A stretch of DNA of 64,000 nucleotides from Sphingomonas sp. (GCA_025936675.1 JAICSX010000003.1:1-64000); one strand, 5' to 3'. Counted from the stretch's first letter, positions 8,001 through 17,177 are shown. Notes: a model not told the origin generated them from the letters alone. Numbers and translations: made by a program.

Positions 8001-11000
8001 TTAATAATCCTTGCTGATCCTGACGCTCGCGCTGGATCGGCCGATGGTCGACACGGTCGAGAGCAACGAAAGCCAGCGGGTCATCTGATATTCGACCTGT
8101 GTCGCCGAATAGCCGGCGCCGTCGGTCACCACTTCGACGTAGAGCTTGCGCGTGATGTACTTGCCCGCTCCGAGCGCGGTTTTCTGGCCCGTGGCGACAT
8201 CGGCCGGAACGATCCGCAGCCGGTCGAGGCCGATCGCCTTCCTCAGCGCGTTGATCGGATCGAGGCTGCCGCTGCCCGACTGGAGCGCGGCGACCGCCGA
8301 CGCGAGCTGCAGCGCCTCGGGCGCGGACAGGTTGGTGATCGAGGTCCCGAAAAGGATCCGCGACAAGAGCTCGTCCTGCGGCATTGGCGGCGAGCTTGCG
8401 AAGGTGATCTCGGGCTTGAGGCCGGTGCCCCCGACCATGACGGTCGCGTCGAGGCCCTGCACGGTCGCTTCAGCATGGATGTCGAGCAGCGGGTCCGGCG
8501 GGCTCTCATTGCGGAAACGGATGATTCCGCGGTCAAGCCGGAAGACGCGCCCCGCGAAGTCGTAATTGCCCTGAACCAGGTCGGCGGTGCCGGCGAAGCG
8601 CGGTTGATCGGCAAGGCCGCCGATCTGGAGGTTGGTACTCCAGCGGCTGTTGATGCCGAGGCCCGTCACCTGGAGGTTGCCGCCAGCGAGCTTGATGGCG
8701 AGCTTCCACGGATGGAGGGCCGCGGGCTCGATTACGTCTTCCTCGTCGAGGCCGGTTTCGCGGACATTTAGGCTTGGGACCGCCGCTGCGGCGCTGGCCC
8801 GCCCGAGCTGGAAGCGTCCCTTGTTGAGCTTGAGATCGCCCGAGATGAGGCCGCCGTTGGCGTCGGACTTGATCTGGAGCGGGCCGGTGACCCGCGCGGC
8901 GACATCGTCGCGGTTGAGAAGCAGCGCGTCAGTCGCATTGAACGACAGGTTCATCAGCGTCTTGCCGCCCGAGAAAGTCACGTTTCCGCTGCCCGAAACG
9001 CTTCCGCCGCCGGCCGTCTGGCCGGTGATCTGATTGAAGATCAGTTGCGGACCGGAGAAGTGCGCCTGGGTTGCGACATGGTCGATCACCATGCCGGTGA
9101 CCTGGCTTTCGAGGCGGCCGCTGTCGGTCTTCAGAGAACCGCGGATCGAGGGATCCGCAAGCCGGCCACCGATGTCCGCTCCGACGGCGATCGGGCCCGT
9201 CATGTCGATGACCTCGCTTCCGGTCAGACGCCAAAGCGTGTCGGCGGGTCCCGCATAGCGAAGCTGGGCGAACAGCGGCGCATTCATCAGCTCGGCCATC
9301 AGCGGCCCGTTGCCGAGCGGCGCGAAGCGCGCCTGCGCGCGCCCGACGATCGCTCCATCGCTCGCGGCCACCGCGCGCATACCCGCCTGGTTGCCGTTGA
9401 CCAGCGCGGCGACCGCGACGTCGATCGGCTTTGAGGCGAGCACGAGGCCGGCGCGGCTGAGGCCGTGGACCTTGAGATCGAGGCGGCCGCTGCGGCTGCT
9501 CTTCCAGGCATAATCGACGCGGCCCGTCGCCGAGCCCGAGAGATCGAGGTTCGGCCACATGACGTCGAGCACCTGGAGCGGCATCTCGGCGAGCTGCGCG
9601 TGGACTTCGGGCGCCGAGCCGCTTCGGCCGGAGACGGTGGCATTGCCCCCGGCGAAGCTGAGCGCCGTCGGCGCCAGCGCCCAGCCGTCGCCTGCGCGCG
9701 TGAGCACCGCGGCCTGCTTCAGGACCAGGGGCTGGCGCTCGATATTGCCATTGCCTGTGAGGCGGATCTGGTCGGGGGAGACATCGGCCAGTGTCGAGAA
9801 AGCGAAGTTCGCGCCGCGACGGCCTGCAAAGGCAGCGCGGACCTGCCCGCTGCCGTTCACCAGATGCGCATTGGCCGTGAGCCGGGCCAGAGTCACTGCA
9901 CCCGAGGCGATCCCCCGCGCATCGACGCTTCCCTCCACCGTGGTCCTATCGTCGGCAAGGATGATGATCCCGTCCGCGCGGCCGGAGCGCACCGAGAAGG
10001 CATCCTGGAAATTTGCGTTGGTCGCGGTGACATGCGCGTCGATACGTTGCGCCTGACCGGCTGGAGAGAAATCGAGCGTTCCGCCGAGCGTGCCGTTGGC
10101 GAGGGTCAGCCGGCCGCTGAACCCTCCCGGAAGCGAAGTGAGATTGCCGCTTGCATGCGCCCCGCCCGCGTCGAGCGCCGCGACGTCAATCACGGTCGGC
10201 GCATCGTGCGGCAGCACGATCTGGCCAACCGACGTGAACGGCCCGAGCCGCGACCCGCCATCGGCCTTGTAATTGTAGCCGGCCGTAGTCGGATCGAGCG
10301 CGAGGTGCATGTCGGTGATACCGAGCGTCTCGTTCGGGCTCGGCAGGAACAGCTGGACCCTCGGCCGCTCGATCTGGCCGTCGAGCGTCATTCGAATCAG
10401 GCCGTATTTCGCCTGCCGTCCCGAGGCCGTGATGTGGAAGGTGCCATCCTTGAACCGTTCGCCCGCTCCCGACAACCGGAGCTTGGGCGAGTAGAGCTGC
10501 AGGTCGGTGAAATGGACGATCCCGTCGTCGGCGCGCTCCAGGTTTGTGGTGAGTGACGGGAGGCCGCCGGTGAGGCTCAGGAAGAAGCTGTTGTCGAGAC
10601 GGCGCACCCAGGCCTTCGCCGTGCCAACGACATGGCTGCCGTGGCCGTTCGCTCCGGGGACCACGTGGAGGTCGGTGACGACGTCGACGATCCCGACGCC
10701 CGGCACGAGGTAGCGCTGCGTCGAGCCGGATAGCAGGACGTCGAAGCGACCGGTGACGAGATCGATCAGCAACGACAGCTTGCCGGTCCACTTGGCGCTG
10801 GTGAGCTTGAGGTCCTGGCCCTGCACCAACTTTGGCGTGATCGACAGCCACCCCTCGATCCTCGGATTGGCGAGCATCGCTCCGGCGACGTCTCCGATGC
10901 CGGTGATCGCCTTCGCAGCGAGCCGGATCGGAACGCGCATCGGCCAAGGCGTCAGCCGCCCCGCTCCCTCGGCGTGAAGACCAGTGAAGCCGTTATTGTC

Positions 11001-12173
11001 GAACTGCACATAGTCGGACGTCAGGCGGTAGGAATAAGCGGCGGTCGCGAACGGGCCGTCGAGCGTCCACACCATGCGCACTGACTTCCCGGTCATGTTC
11101 GGGAACAGGGCTGACGGCTTAAGAAGATCGATGCCCAGGCGCATCGCCCGGTAGCGGTTGGCGGCGAGGTCGAGGCGCCCTTTGGCGACGGCGCGAAGCT
11201 CGGGCGTTGCCGCCGTCAGCTCGCCGTCCAGCTGACGATCCTTAAGCGTTGCATCGCCGCGAAGCATCACGAACGGCGAGGTCAGCCGCTGCAGCTTGCC
11301 CGTCAGGAACTGGGCGGGCGCCCACTGGCCCTGCAAGCGGTAGCGGCCGCTGTCGGCTCCAAGCGCGAGGCGCGCCGTCGGCCGGCCGGAGAGGTCGAGG
11401 GAAGCTGTTCCCCTCCACCGCGTCCAGCTGCCCTTGCCGCCGATCGCAAGACTGATGGAGCGATGGGTTCCAATCAACGCCGGCACGAGCCCGTCCGCGG
11501 GCGCGATCACCCGCGTGAAGACGTCGAACTTGTTGCGGTCCGGCTCGGCGTCGAGGTGGAAGGCGATGCGGTCGCCGCCGTTGTTAACCGTCGAAGAAAG
11601 CTCGACTAGGGCACGACCGTGATTGACGTCGGCCTTGCCGCGAACGCTGCCGCTGCGCGCCTTGCCGCCGACCTGAGGTCCGATGTCGAGCCGGTCGATC
11701 CTCAACTCGCCGACGTGGATGTCGAAGCCAGGGAGGATCGGCCCCTTCTTCGTGCTTGGCTTCAGCTTCGGGAGACGGATTAGCGCGACGTGCTCGGCGG
11801 TGAGGCTTTCGATCGACAGCTTATTCTCGAGCCAGGCGCCGGGCGCCCAGTCTAGCTTGATGTTGGGCGAGGTCAGAAAGACCCCGCGGCTGTCGGCGAT
11901 TGCGACGTTCCTCAGCTGCGACTTGCCGAAGATCGAGCCGTCGATCCGGCCGATGCGGATTCGAAGCCCCGAGGCGGTCTCGATCCCGGCAATGCGGTCG
12001 ACGATCCAGCGATGTCCGGGCGAGCTGTCGAGAAGGACGAGCAGCACTGCAAGCAGGAACAGCAGCGCGATAAACAGTGCGAACAGCTCGTTGAGCAGCC
12101 GCCGTGCCCAGTCGTGGCGAAGCCTTCGCGGCGGCGGCGCTTCGGAAGCAGTTTCGACGATGGCTTCCGCCAT
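8001..12173 (-). CDS. tamB: Translocation and assembly module inner-membrane protein TamB
   Basis: 1390 aa. One N-terminal membrane anchor (residues ~28-50, LFALFIALLFLLAVLLVLL) is followed by a very long periplasmic stretch of beta-strand repeats typical of AsmA/TamB lipid-transfer proteins. The C-terminal ~300 residues form the DUF490 domain (ARVTGPLQIKSDANGGLISGD, FRLDRGIIRFRNE, PEITFASSPPMPQDELLSRILFG) that contacts TamA. Length fits alphaproteobacterial TamB. It starts on the last base of tamA (TGATG), so translation is coupled. The pair works in outer-membrane protein insertion and inter-membrane phospholipid traffic. Confidence 0.95.
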   Translation of the reverse strand: MAEAIVETASEAPPPRRLRHDWARRLLNELFALFIALLFLLAVLLVLLDSSPGHRWIVDRIAGIETASGLRIRIGRIDGSIFGKSQLRNVAIADSRGVFLTSPNIKLDWAPGAWLENKLSIESLTAEHVALIRLPKLKPSTKKGPILPGFDIHVGELRIDRLDIGPQVGGKARSGSVRGKADVNHGRALVELSSTVNNGGDRIAFHLDAEPDRNKFDVFTRVIAPADGLVPALIGTHRSISLAIGGKGSWTRWRGTASLDLSGRPTARLALGADSGRYRLQGQWAPAQFLTGKLQRLTSPFVMLRGDATLKDRQLDGELTAATPELRAVAKGRLDLAANRYRAMRLGIDLLKPSALFPNMTGKSVRMVWTLDGPFATAAYSYRLTSDYVQFDNNGFTGLHAEGAGRLTPWPMRVPIRLAAKAITGIGDVAGAMLANPRIEGWLSITPKLVQGQDLKLTSAKWTGKLSLLIDLVTGRFDVLLSGSTQRYLVPGVGIVDVVTDLHVVPGANGHGSHVVGTAKAWVRRLDNSFFLSLTGGLPSLTTNLERADDGIVHFTDLQLYSPKLRLSGAGERFKDGTFHITASGRQAKYGLIRMTLDGQIERPRVQLFLPSPNETLGITDMHLALDPTTAGYNYKADGGSRLGPFTSVGQIVLPHDAPTVIDVAALDAGGAHASGNLTSLPGGFSGRLTLANGTLGGTLDFSPAGQAQRIDAHVTATNANFQDAFSVRSGRADGIIILADDRTTVEGSVDARGIASGAVTLARLTANAHLVNGSGQVRAAFAGRRGANFAFSTLADVSPDQIRLTGNGNIERQPLVLKQAAVLTRAGDGWALAPTALSFAGGNATVSGRSGSAPEVHAQLAEMPLQVLDVMWPNLDLSGSATGRVDYAWKSSRSGRLDLKVHGLSRAGLVLASKPIDVAVAALVNGNQAGMRAVAASDGAIVGRAQARFAPLGNGPLMAELMNAPLFAQLRYAGPADTLWRLTGSEVIDMTGPIAVGADIGGRLADPSIRGSLKTDSGRLESQVTGMVIDHVATQAHFSGPQLIFNQITGQTAGGGSVSGSGNVTFSGGKTLMNLSFNATDALLLNRDDVAARVTGPLQIKSDANGGLISGDLKLNKGRFQLGRASAAAAVPSLNVRETGLDEEDVIEPAALHPWKLAIKLAGGNLQVTGLGINSRWSTNLQIGGLADQPRFAGTADLVQGNYDFAGRVFRLDRGIIRFRNESPPDPLLDIHAEATVQGLDATVMVGGTGLKPEITFASSPPMPQDELLSRILFGTSITNLSAPEALQLASAVAALQSGSGSLDPINALRKAIGLDRLRIVPADVATGQKTALGAGKYITRKLYVEVVTDGAGYSATQVEYQMTRWLSLLSTVSTIGRSSASVRISKDY

Positions 12174-14191
12174 CAGAACGCCTGGCCCAGCGAGACGGTG
12201 ACCGCGAACGGGCCGTCACCCTTCTGCCGATTGAGCGGGACGCCGAAGTCCACACGGATCGGGCCGAAGCTCGAATAATAACGGGCGCCGACGCCGGCGG
12301 CGAGCCGCCACTTCCTGAAATCGGGGAACGCCTTGCTGGTCAGCGACCCGCCGTCAAAAAAGGGCACGATTCCGAAATTGCCGCCGAACTGCTTGAGGCG
12401 GATGCGGGTCTCCAGCCCGAACTCGGCGAGGCCACGCCCGCCGATCGGATCACCGTCCTGGTCCTTGGGCCCGAGCTGCTGATAGCCGTAGCCGCGAACC
12501 GAGCCGCCGCCGCCGGAATAGAAGCGCCGCGACGGTGCAAGATCGAACAGCGCCGCGCCCGAGATCGTGCCGAGCCTTACTCGGCCGGCAACCACGACAT
12601 TGTCTGAGACGGGACGGTATGCGCTCGCGTCGAACTGGGCGCGCACATAGGTCCGGTGGCCGCCGTGGAAGGAGATTTCGGGGCTCACATGGGCGCTGAG
12701 CCGGAAGCCGCGCGTCGGATCGAGAAGATTGTCGCTGCCGTCATAGCCAAGCGCGAGCGGCAGCGCGGCGATTACGAACCTCTTGGTGTCCTTGATCCCG
12801 GCGCTGCTGAAGACGCCGCGCTCGATCGTGCCGAGCCACTCCCCGCCATAGCTCCAGGTCCACTTCTTCTGCCAGATGAAGTTGCTCAGGCGCTCGATGT
12901 TCGCCGCCAGATCGACGGTCTTCGCCCTGTAGGCAGCGAACTTCTGGTGGGAGACCGAGGCCTGGACGTTGAGGGTCTGGTCGCGCTGGAGGAAGTTGGA
13001 ACGGCGAAGCTGGGCGCCCAGCAGCTGCTCGGTCGTGCCTGCGATGCCGCGGAGGGTCAGCGCCCCCTCAGGGTTGAAGAAGTTGCGGTCGGTCCAGCTC
13101 GCTTCGACGCTGGCGCCCTGCCCCGTGCCATAGCCGAGCTGCCCAGCGATCGTGTGCGACGGCGCGGGCTCCAGGCGCACGTTGAGGTCGACCACGCGGC
13201 CGCCCTCCACGGGCACGAGCTGGATATCGGCATTGGCTATCAACGTGGTCGCGATCAGCGCGCGGCGGAGATCGTCGATCTTCGAGCGCTTGAACGGGTC
13301 GCCGCGCTTGAACCGGGCAATGATCCCGACGTGGTGAGCGCTGAACGGCGGGCGGCCACTGACGTGGATCGTGCCGAACCGCGCGACCGGGCCAGGGTTC
13401 ACCGGAAGCATCAGGCTGGCGAGGTGCGTCTCATGATTGACCTCGATGTCCTGCTCGCCGAGCTTCGCCTCGGCATAGCCTTCCTCGCCGAGCGCCTGGG
13501 TCAAGGCGAGGCCGCCGGCGATCACGTCGGCGGCGATGACCGGGTCGCCGGCTTTGACCCCGAAGGCATTGCTGAGTCTCGCCGCATCCGGCCCGGCAGC
13601 CTGCAAGCCCGGCAGGTCGACCGACGCGAACCGGTACTGCGGCCCCGGGTCCGCAGTGAGGATCACCTGCAGCCCGTCGCCCGCTTTCTCCGTGCTCGGC
13701 GTGACCTCCGCGTCATAATAGCCCTGCGACCGCAGGAGCTGGGTCAGCAGGTCGGCGTCTGCATTGGCCCTGCGGCCAATCTGGGCGGCATTGGCGGGGT
13801 CCTTGCGCTCCGCTTCCAGCGCCGATTGAGCACGGAACTGTTGCAACAGCTCCTCGGCATTGCCCATCGCCGCAAGCCCGTTGACCTGGATCGTGTAACG
13901 GATGTTGCCGGTGGCTGCCGCGACCGCCTCGGTCTGCTTCTTGCCTTTCACCGTTGTCGTGACCGAAGTCGGAGGGGCCGTCTCGCTCGGCTTCAGGTCA
14001 GGCCATGGAATGCCGAGCTCCGGAAGCGGGGCGAGCGGCGCATTGGGGTCGAGCTCGGCAGCATCGGGCGGCGGCTGAGGGGCGGGAGACGTCGGCACCG
14101 TTTGAGCGACAGCTGCGCCAGAAAGAATTGCAGCCGAGGCAGCCGCGCACAGCAGCCGCGCGGCACATCGCCTTGAACCCCGCCCAACCAT
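12173..14191 (-). CDS. tamA: Outer-membrane Omp85-family protein TamA
   Basis: 672 aa from ATG 14191; a TTG three bases upstream also keeps the frame. Signal peptide: GRGSRRCAARLLCAAASAAIL then SGAAVAQ. A Pro-rich linker (~30-70) precedes POTRA-like domains (IRYTIQVNGLAAMGNAEELL, FASVDLPGLQAAG, ARFGTIHVSGRPPFSAHHVG). The Omp85 barrel starts around residue 330. Late hallmark motifs include YSGGGGSVRGYGYQQLGP (the VRGY/F strand-loop signature of BamA/TamA) and GPIRVDFGVPLNRQ near the end. Located directly upstream of tamB with one-base overlap. The usual Omp85 C-terminal strand ends in aromatic F (VSLGQAF). Confidence 0.95.
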   Translation of the reverse strand: MVGRGSRRCAARLLCAAASAAILSGAAVAQTVPTSPAPQPPPDAAELDPNAPLAPLPELGIPWPDLKPSETAPPTSVTTTVKGKKQTEAVAAATGNIRYTIQVNGLAAMGNAEELLQQFRAQSALEAERKDPANAAQIGRRANADADLLTQLLRSQGYYDAEVTPSTEKAGDGLQVILTADPGPQYRFASVDLPGLQAAGPDAARLSNAFGVKAGDPVIAADVIAGGLALTQALGEEGYAEAKLGEQDIEVNHETHLASLMLPVNPGPVARFGTIHVSGRPPFSAHHVGIIARFKRGDPFKRSKIDDLRRALIATTLIANADIQLVPVEGGRVVDLNVRLEPAPSHTIAGQLGYGTGQGASVEASWTDRNFFNPEGALTLRGIAGTTEQLLGAQLRRSNFLQRDQTLNVQASVSHQKFAAYRAKTVDLAANIERLSNFIWQKKWTWSYGGEWLGTIERGVFSSAGIKDTKRFVIAALPLALGYDGSDNLLDPTRGFRLSAHVSPEISFHGGHRTYVRAQFDASAYRPVSDNVVVAGRVRLGTISGAALFDLAPSRRFYSGGGGSVRGYGYQQLGPKDQDGDPIGGRGLAEFGLETRIRLKQFGGNFGIVPFFDGGSLTSKAFPDFRKWRLAAGVGARYYSSFGPIRVDFGVPLNRQKGDGPFAVTVSLGQAF

Positions 14192-14256
14192 CAAGGGCGA
14201 AGCCTTAGACAGCGCTCCTGAACGGCGCCAGTATGTTCCGACGCTGTTGGAGGGGC

Positions 14257-14466
14257 TTAGTGGATAGTCCCGAACACTTCGTCGCTGCTCAACGTCGCGA
14301 TGACCCGCTCGATCTGCCGCCAGTGGCAGAAACGCGCGACGTTGCCGTCGTCACGGCTTCGCTCGGCGAGAGCCGCCGCTTCAAAGCCCGCGTCGTCGCC
14401 GAACCGGTCGATCAGGTCTGATGCGTCGGCAAGGGCAAGACGGCCGTGGATGAAGAGGCTCTCCAT
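14257..14466 (-). CDS. Small soluble protein of unknown function
   Basis: 69 aa, ATG start with AAGG upstream. Sequence is balanced in charge and helical (LADASDLIDRFGDDAGFEA, then FCHWRQIERVIATLSSDEV). The FCHWRQIER block looks conserved-type rather than random, and the frame is on the strand of tamA but 65 bases before it. No domain is recognised. It may form the leader gene of the tamAB transcript, or stand alone with its own promoter in the 110-base divergent region with the next plus-strand gene. Confidence 0.65.
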   Translation of the reverse strand: MESLFIHGRLALADASDLIDRFGDDAGFEAAALAERSRDDGNVARFCHWRQIERVIATLSSDEVFGTIH

Positions 14467-14503
14467 GGCGTCATCCTTACCTCGGCTGCCGTTTCGCGAC
14501 TGC

Positions 14504-14515
14504 CGACAAATGTCG
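14504..14515. promoter_or_regulatory. Short dyad in a divergent intergenic region
   Basis: CGACAAATGTCG forms a 5-base dyad (CGACA/TGTCG) around two central bases. It lies between two divergent small genes (start codons at 14466 minus and 14577 plus), a sensible operator position. No binding protein can be named. Confidence 0.3.
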
Positions 14516-14576
14516 TCAACAGCGCGTTAGCCATGTTGGGCTTGGACTTTGCGGCGCGTCTTGGCATGGCGTTTTG

Positions 14577-14747
14577 ATGCCAAGCACCACCCGCGCCGGA
14601 GGATGTTTCCTCACGCTCTTCCTCCTCGTCGGTTTCTTCTATGGCCTGTCGATCCGCAACCCGCTGAAGGGCTGTCTGATCGGGCTTGGCGTCGGGATCG
14701 TGCTGGCGGTCGCGACCTGGCTGATCGACAGCTATCGCCGCCGCTAG
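14577..14747 (+). CDS. Small two-helix membrane protein
   Basis: 56 aa, shorter than typical ORF cut-offs. ATG 14577, TAG 14745-14747. Hydrophobic helix 1 is CFLTLFLLVGFFYGLSI, helix 2 is GCLIGLGVGIVLAVATWLI, separated by RNPLK, with an Arg-rich end (YRRR). The pattern of two membrane helices in an otherwise clean frame supports a real gene. No strong Shine-Dalgarno is visible. Its stop shares CTAG with the convergent S24 repressor gene. Function unknown. Confidence 0.65.
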   Translation: MPSTTRAGGCFLTLFLLVGFFYGLSIRNPLKGCLIGLGVGIVLAVATWLIDSYRRR

Positions 14748-15391
14748 ACGATCCTTCTCCCCGACCAGATCACCCGCCCGATGCAGTTGATCTCGTCGAG
14801 ACGGCAATCGGGCCAGTCGGAGTAAGCTGGGTTGTCGGACTGGACCGTGACCCTTCCACCGAGCGGGTTCAGTGCGAGCCGCTTGACGACGAGCGCATCG
14901 TCGATCCGCAGCACATAGATCCCGTCGCGGAGCCGCTCGGCGGCATCTCCGAGGTCGACGAGGATGTCGTCGCCGGCATTGAGCGTCGGCGCCATCGAAT
15001 CCCCTTCGACACGGACGATCGAGAGATTGGCGGGCGAGCTCGCCGTCAGCGCTTTCAGCCAGCTTTGGTCGAAAGCGAAATATGGCTTGCCTAGGTCCTG
15101 CCCCGGGATAGCGCCGGGCCCGGCCGAAACGGCAACGGGGTGGCGCTTGATGCTGAGCAGTCCATTCGCCGGAGAAGGTTCGTCGGCCGGCCCCCCTAGC
15201 AACGCCTCGGGAATGCCGAAATAGCGCGCCAGCTTCCGGCGCTCGTCCTCGCCCAATCGCTTGGGTACGCCACGCCTGACAAATTGCTGGATGTAGGCGG
15301 GATTGCGGCCAAGCATTCGCGACAGGCCGGCGAAGTCGTCGCCGCGCTCCGCGCACAGCCGTTCAAGAACAAGGCGGGGATCAGACAGCAT
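14744..15391 (-). CDS. XRE-type regulator with S24 (LexA-like) peptidase domain
   Basis: 215 aa from ATG 15391 (MLSDPRLVLERL), which has AAAGG ten bases upstream; a TTG at 15430 would extend it over the putative operator. The N-terminal HTH spans ~residues 5-55 (FAGLSRMLGRNPAYIQQFV). The C-terminal S24 domain has the Ser nucleophile in VEGDSMAP and the Lys general base in VVKRL. An Ala-Gly pair in AVSAGPG is a candidate self-cleavage site. This is the layout of phage cI/LexA repressors that autocleave with RecA. It is divergent from the HTH-like gene at 15494, with direct repeats in between. Likely a transcriptional repressor that controls itself. Confidence 0.85.
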   Translation of the reverse strand: MLSDPRLVLERLCAERGDDFAGLSRMLGRNPAYIQQFVRRGVPKRLGEDERRKLARYFGIPEALLGGPADEPSPANGLLSIKRHPVAVSAGPGAIPGQDLGKPYFAFDQSWLKALTASSPANLSIVRVEGDSMAPTLNAGDDILVDLGDAAERLRDGIYVLRIDDALVVKRLALNPLGGRVTVQSDNPAYSDWPDCRLDEINCIGRVIWSGRRIV

Positions 15392-15411
15392 TAATGAGCC
15401 TTTAGTAGTGA

Positions 15412-15446
15412 TAGGAAACTGCCTAGACAAGTAGGAAATCGCTTGG
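15412..15446. promoter_or_regulatory. Direct repeat TAGGAAA x2, candidate operator
   Basis: TAGGAAACTGCCTAG (15412-15426) and TAGGAAATCGCTTGG (15432-15446) agree at 11 of 15 positions and start 20 bases apart, about two helical turns. They lie between the S24 repressor start (15391, minus) and the GTG start of the divergent small gene (15494). Position suggests a shared operator; this is inference. Confidence 0.5.
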
Positions 15447-15493
15447 GAGGAACCGGTCTGCCGAGTCGAATCGGACTGTAAGGGAAATCATCA

Positions 15494-15670
15494 GTGAATT
15501 TGCTCAGAGAAGTCGAAAAATTCCTCCCCCATAATGAAACGGCACCCACCCGTTTCGGACGGGAAGCCGTTGGAGATCCACGATTTGTGTTTGATTTGCG
15601 CAACGGAAGAGATCCACGACCAAGGGCCGTTGCGCGAGTTCAGGCCTATCTCGAGGCTGCCGCGCAATGA
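15494..15670 (+). CDS. Small HTH-like protein, first gene of a coupled pair
   Basis: 58 aa with GTG start at 15494 and AAGGGA eight bases upstream; too short and non-ATG for many gene finders. The central block TRFGREAVGDPRFVFDL followed by RNGRDPRPRAVARV matches a helix-turn-helix style I know from small alphaproteobacterial DNA-binding proteins (FGR-x-x-x-GDP-x-x-V-x-x-L-R-x-G-R). Its stop overlaps the next gene's start as ATGA (15667-15670), so the two are translationally coupled. Divergent from the S24 repressor, it sits where cro would in a phage switch. DNA binding is inferred, not shown. Confidence 0.75.
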   Translation: MNLLREVEKFLPHNETAPTRFGREAVGDPRFVFDLRNGRDPRPRAVARVQAYLEAAAQ

Positions 15671-16002
15671 TCAAAATCGCCATGTCGCAAGCCGCGTCTG
15701 CGCTCCTCCGGGCGTTGATTGCACGATCGGGTGCGCCACGTGATAGGATTTTGCTTATCGACGTCCAGTCAGCGGACTGGCGCTCGCTCACCTTCACGGG
15801 CGAACGTCATTCGATCGAGCTCCGGATTTCAGCGCCGCATTCGCACGCGATCGCTGATCGCATGTGTTCGGGCCTCGAGGATGCGGAATTCAGCATTCCG
15901 GGGATCATCGTCGCGGATATCGGTCTGACGGGAGAGCCAGTCCGGTCAGCGGACGGTTCAACCACTATTTCAATCGAAGCGCTGACGGTCGCTGACGACT
16001 AG
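15667..16002 (+). CDS. Conserved-type protein of unknown function
   Basis: 111 aa, ATG in the ATGA overlap with the preceding HTH-like gene; a second ATG at 15682 is possible. The protein has an N-terminal amphipathic helix (SQAASALLRALIARSG), then an alpha/beta body with DWRSLTFTGERHSIELRI, GLEDAEFSIPG and ISIEALTVAD. I recognise this as a family seen in sphingomonads without known function. No catalytic signature. Its stop shares CTAG with the convergent gene at 15999. Pairing with a DNA-binding-like protein suggests a regulatory role. Confidence 0.8.
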   Translation: MIKIAMSQAASALLRALIARSGAPRDRILLIDVQSADWRSLTFTGERHSIELRISAPHSHAIADRMCSGLEDAEFSIPGIIVADIGLTGEPVRSADGSTTISIEALTVADD

Positions 16003-16562
16003 CCCAGTGATCGTTTCAATTCGGCAAGGGCATCCGAGAGCGCCTGTGACGCATCCATTGGAGCGGCCGCAGCGGAGCCCTGTTCGATATGCCCGTCGAT
16101 GCGGGTCTTGAGCTCTCCAGGCGTCGGCATCGCAGCACGGTCAAACAGCCGAACCACACGCGAATCAACCGCTAGCTCAGCGCGCACGTGGTCGAGCACC
16201 AGCACGCCATCCCGCTCCAGCCTGTCCGCATCGGTTAGGATGAGCTCGGGCCGCTCGGTCAGGAGGAGCTCGACATCGGCCTTCTCCGTAAGCAGCAACT
16301 CGTCAGGCGCGAATTCGTCGAACTCGCGGAGATCAAAGACCGGAATCCGAACCTTCAACTCGGCCCGAGCGCGCGATCTCAAGAGAAGCTTGCAGAGCAC
16401 GAAGCCGGCAACGCCGGCACCAAGGGCGTAGGCTACCCGCTGAGGCGCGAACGCAAATCCGGCAATCCACCCATAAGCCGCGTAAGCCATCGCGCCGCCG
16501 AGCAACGCCGCTGCCCCGCTCTCCACGCTGCTCTCAATGCGATCGATCAGTTTCGCGTCCAT
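15999..16562 (-). CDS. Membrane-anchored protein of unknown function
   Basis: 187 aa. Two hydrophobic helices near the N-terminus (AAALLGGAMAYAAYGWIAGF and VAYALGAGVAGFVLCKLLL), then an acidic soluble domain with leucine-rich repeats of ELLLTE type (DELLLTEKADVELLLTERPELILTD), and an Ala-rich C-terminal helix ending ALAELKRSLG. The soluble part faces the cytoplasm if the basic loop RSRARAELK follows the positive-inside rule. No family is recognised. Confidence 0.75.
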   Translation of the reverse strand: MDAKLIDRIESSVESGAAALLGGAMAYAAYGWIAGFAFAPQRVAYALGAGVAGFVLCKLLLRSRARAELKVRIPVFDLREFDEFAPDELLLTEKADVELLLTERPELILTDADRLERDGVLVLDHVRAELAVDSRVVRLFDRAAMPTPGELKTRIDGHIEQGSAAAAPMDASQALSDALAELKRSLG

Positions 16563-16598
16563 CGCGCGTTCTGATACGCGCCAATGGTTGCAACTCCG

Positions 16599-17177
16599 TT
16601 AGGCGGGCAGCTCGCTCGGCTCGCGAATCGTAGAGACCTCCGGCGCTTTCTCGACCAGGTCGATTAGAGCCTCCGTGAATGCTTGGACATCGTCGGGATT
16701 GCGGCTCGTCACGATGTTGCCGTCGGTGACCGCCGCCTCGTCCACCACAGTCGCTCCGGCGTTGCGGAGGTCGGTCCGGATCGATGGCCAGCTGGTTGCC
16801 GTGCGATCGCGCACGAGGTCGGCTTCGACGAGCAGCCACGGGCCATGGCAAATCGCACCAATCGGCTTCTCCTGCTCGGCGAACAGCCGCACGAGCGCGA
16901 TGACATTGCCGTGAAGGCGGAGCTGGTCGGGGTTACGGACTCCGCCGGGAAGGATGAGCGCGTCGAAGTCGTCGACAATCACATCGTCGATGGTGAGGTC
17001 GGGCTTGATCGTCTTGCCGGGCTCATCGTGGACTGTCGCCTGGATCGGATCCAGCTTCAGCGAAGCAAGGACGACCTCGGCGCCTCGGTTCCGCAGGATC
17101 TCGAGCGGCCCGAATAGCTCCCACTCCTCGAACCCATCAGTCGCGACAATCAACACGCGCGCATTGGATATCCGCAT
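16599..17177 (-). CDS. DJ-1/PfpI-family protein (type 1 glutamine amidotransferase-like)
   Basis: 192 aa from ATG 17177, which has AAGGAG eight bases upstream; a TTG at 17183 is too close to that site. The alpha/beta core shows ARVLIVATDGFEEWELFGP with the family Glu, DALILPGGVRNPDQL, and the nucleophile elbow AICHGPWLL with the catalytic Cys. This is the PfpI/YhbO/YraA branch, linked in other bacteria to stress resistance and deglycase or chaperone activity; peptidase activity is not assured. Divergent from topoisomerase IB with 71 bases between them. Confidence 0.9.
   Translation of the reverse strand: MRISNARVLIVATDGFEEWELFGPLEILRNRGAEVVLASLKLDPIQATVHDEPGKTIKPDLTIDDVIVDDFDALILPGGVRNPDQLRLHGNVIALVRLFAEQEKPIGAICHGPWLLVEADLVRDRTATSWPSIRTDLRNAGATVVDEAAVTDGNIVTSRNPDDVQAFTEALIDLVEKAPEVSTIREPSELPA

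Noticed and set aside
12656..14176. Plus-strand 506-codon open frame
   Set aside because: Antisense to tamA. The protein is Arg/Ala/Asp-rich without a family and the other strand has a full POTRA-barrel protein; GC-rich DNA gives long mirror frames.
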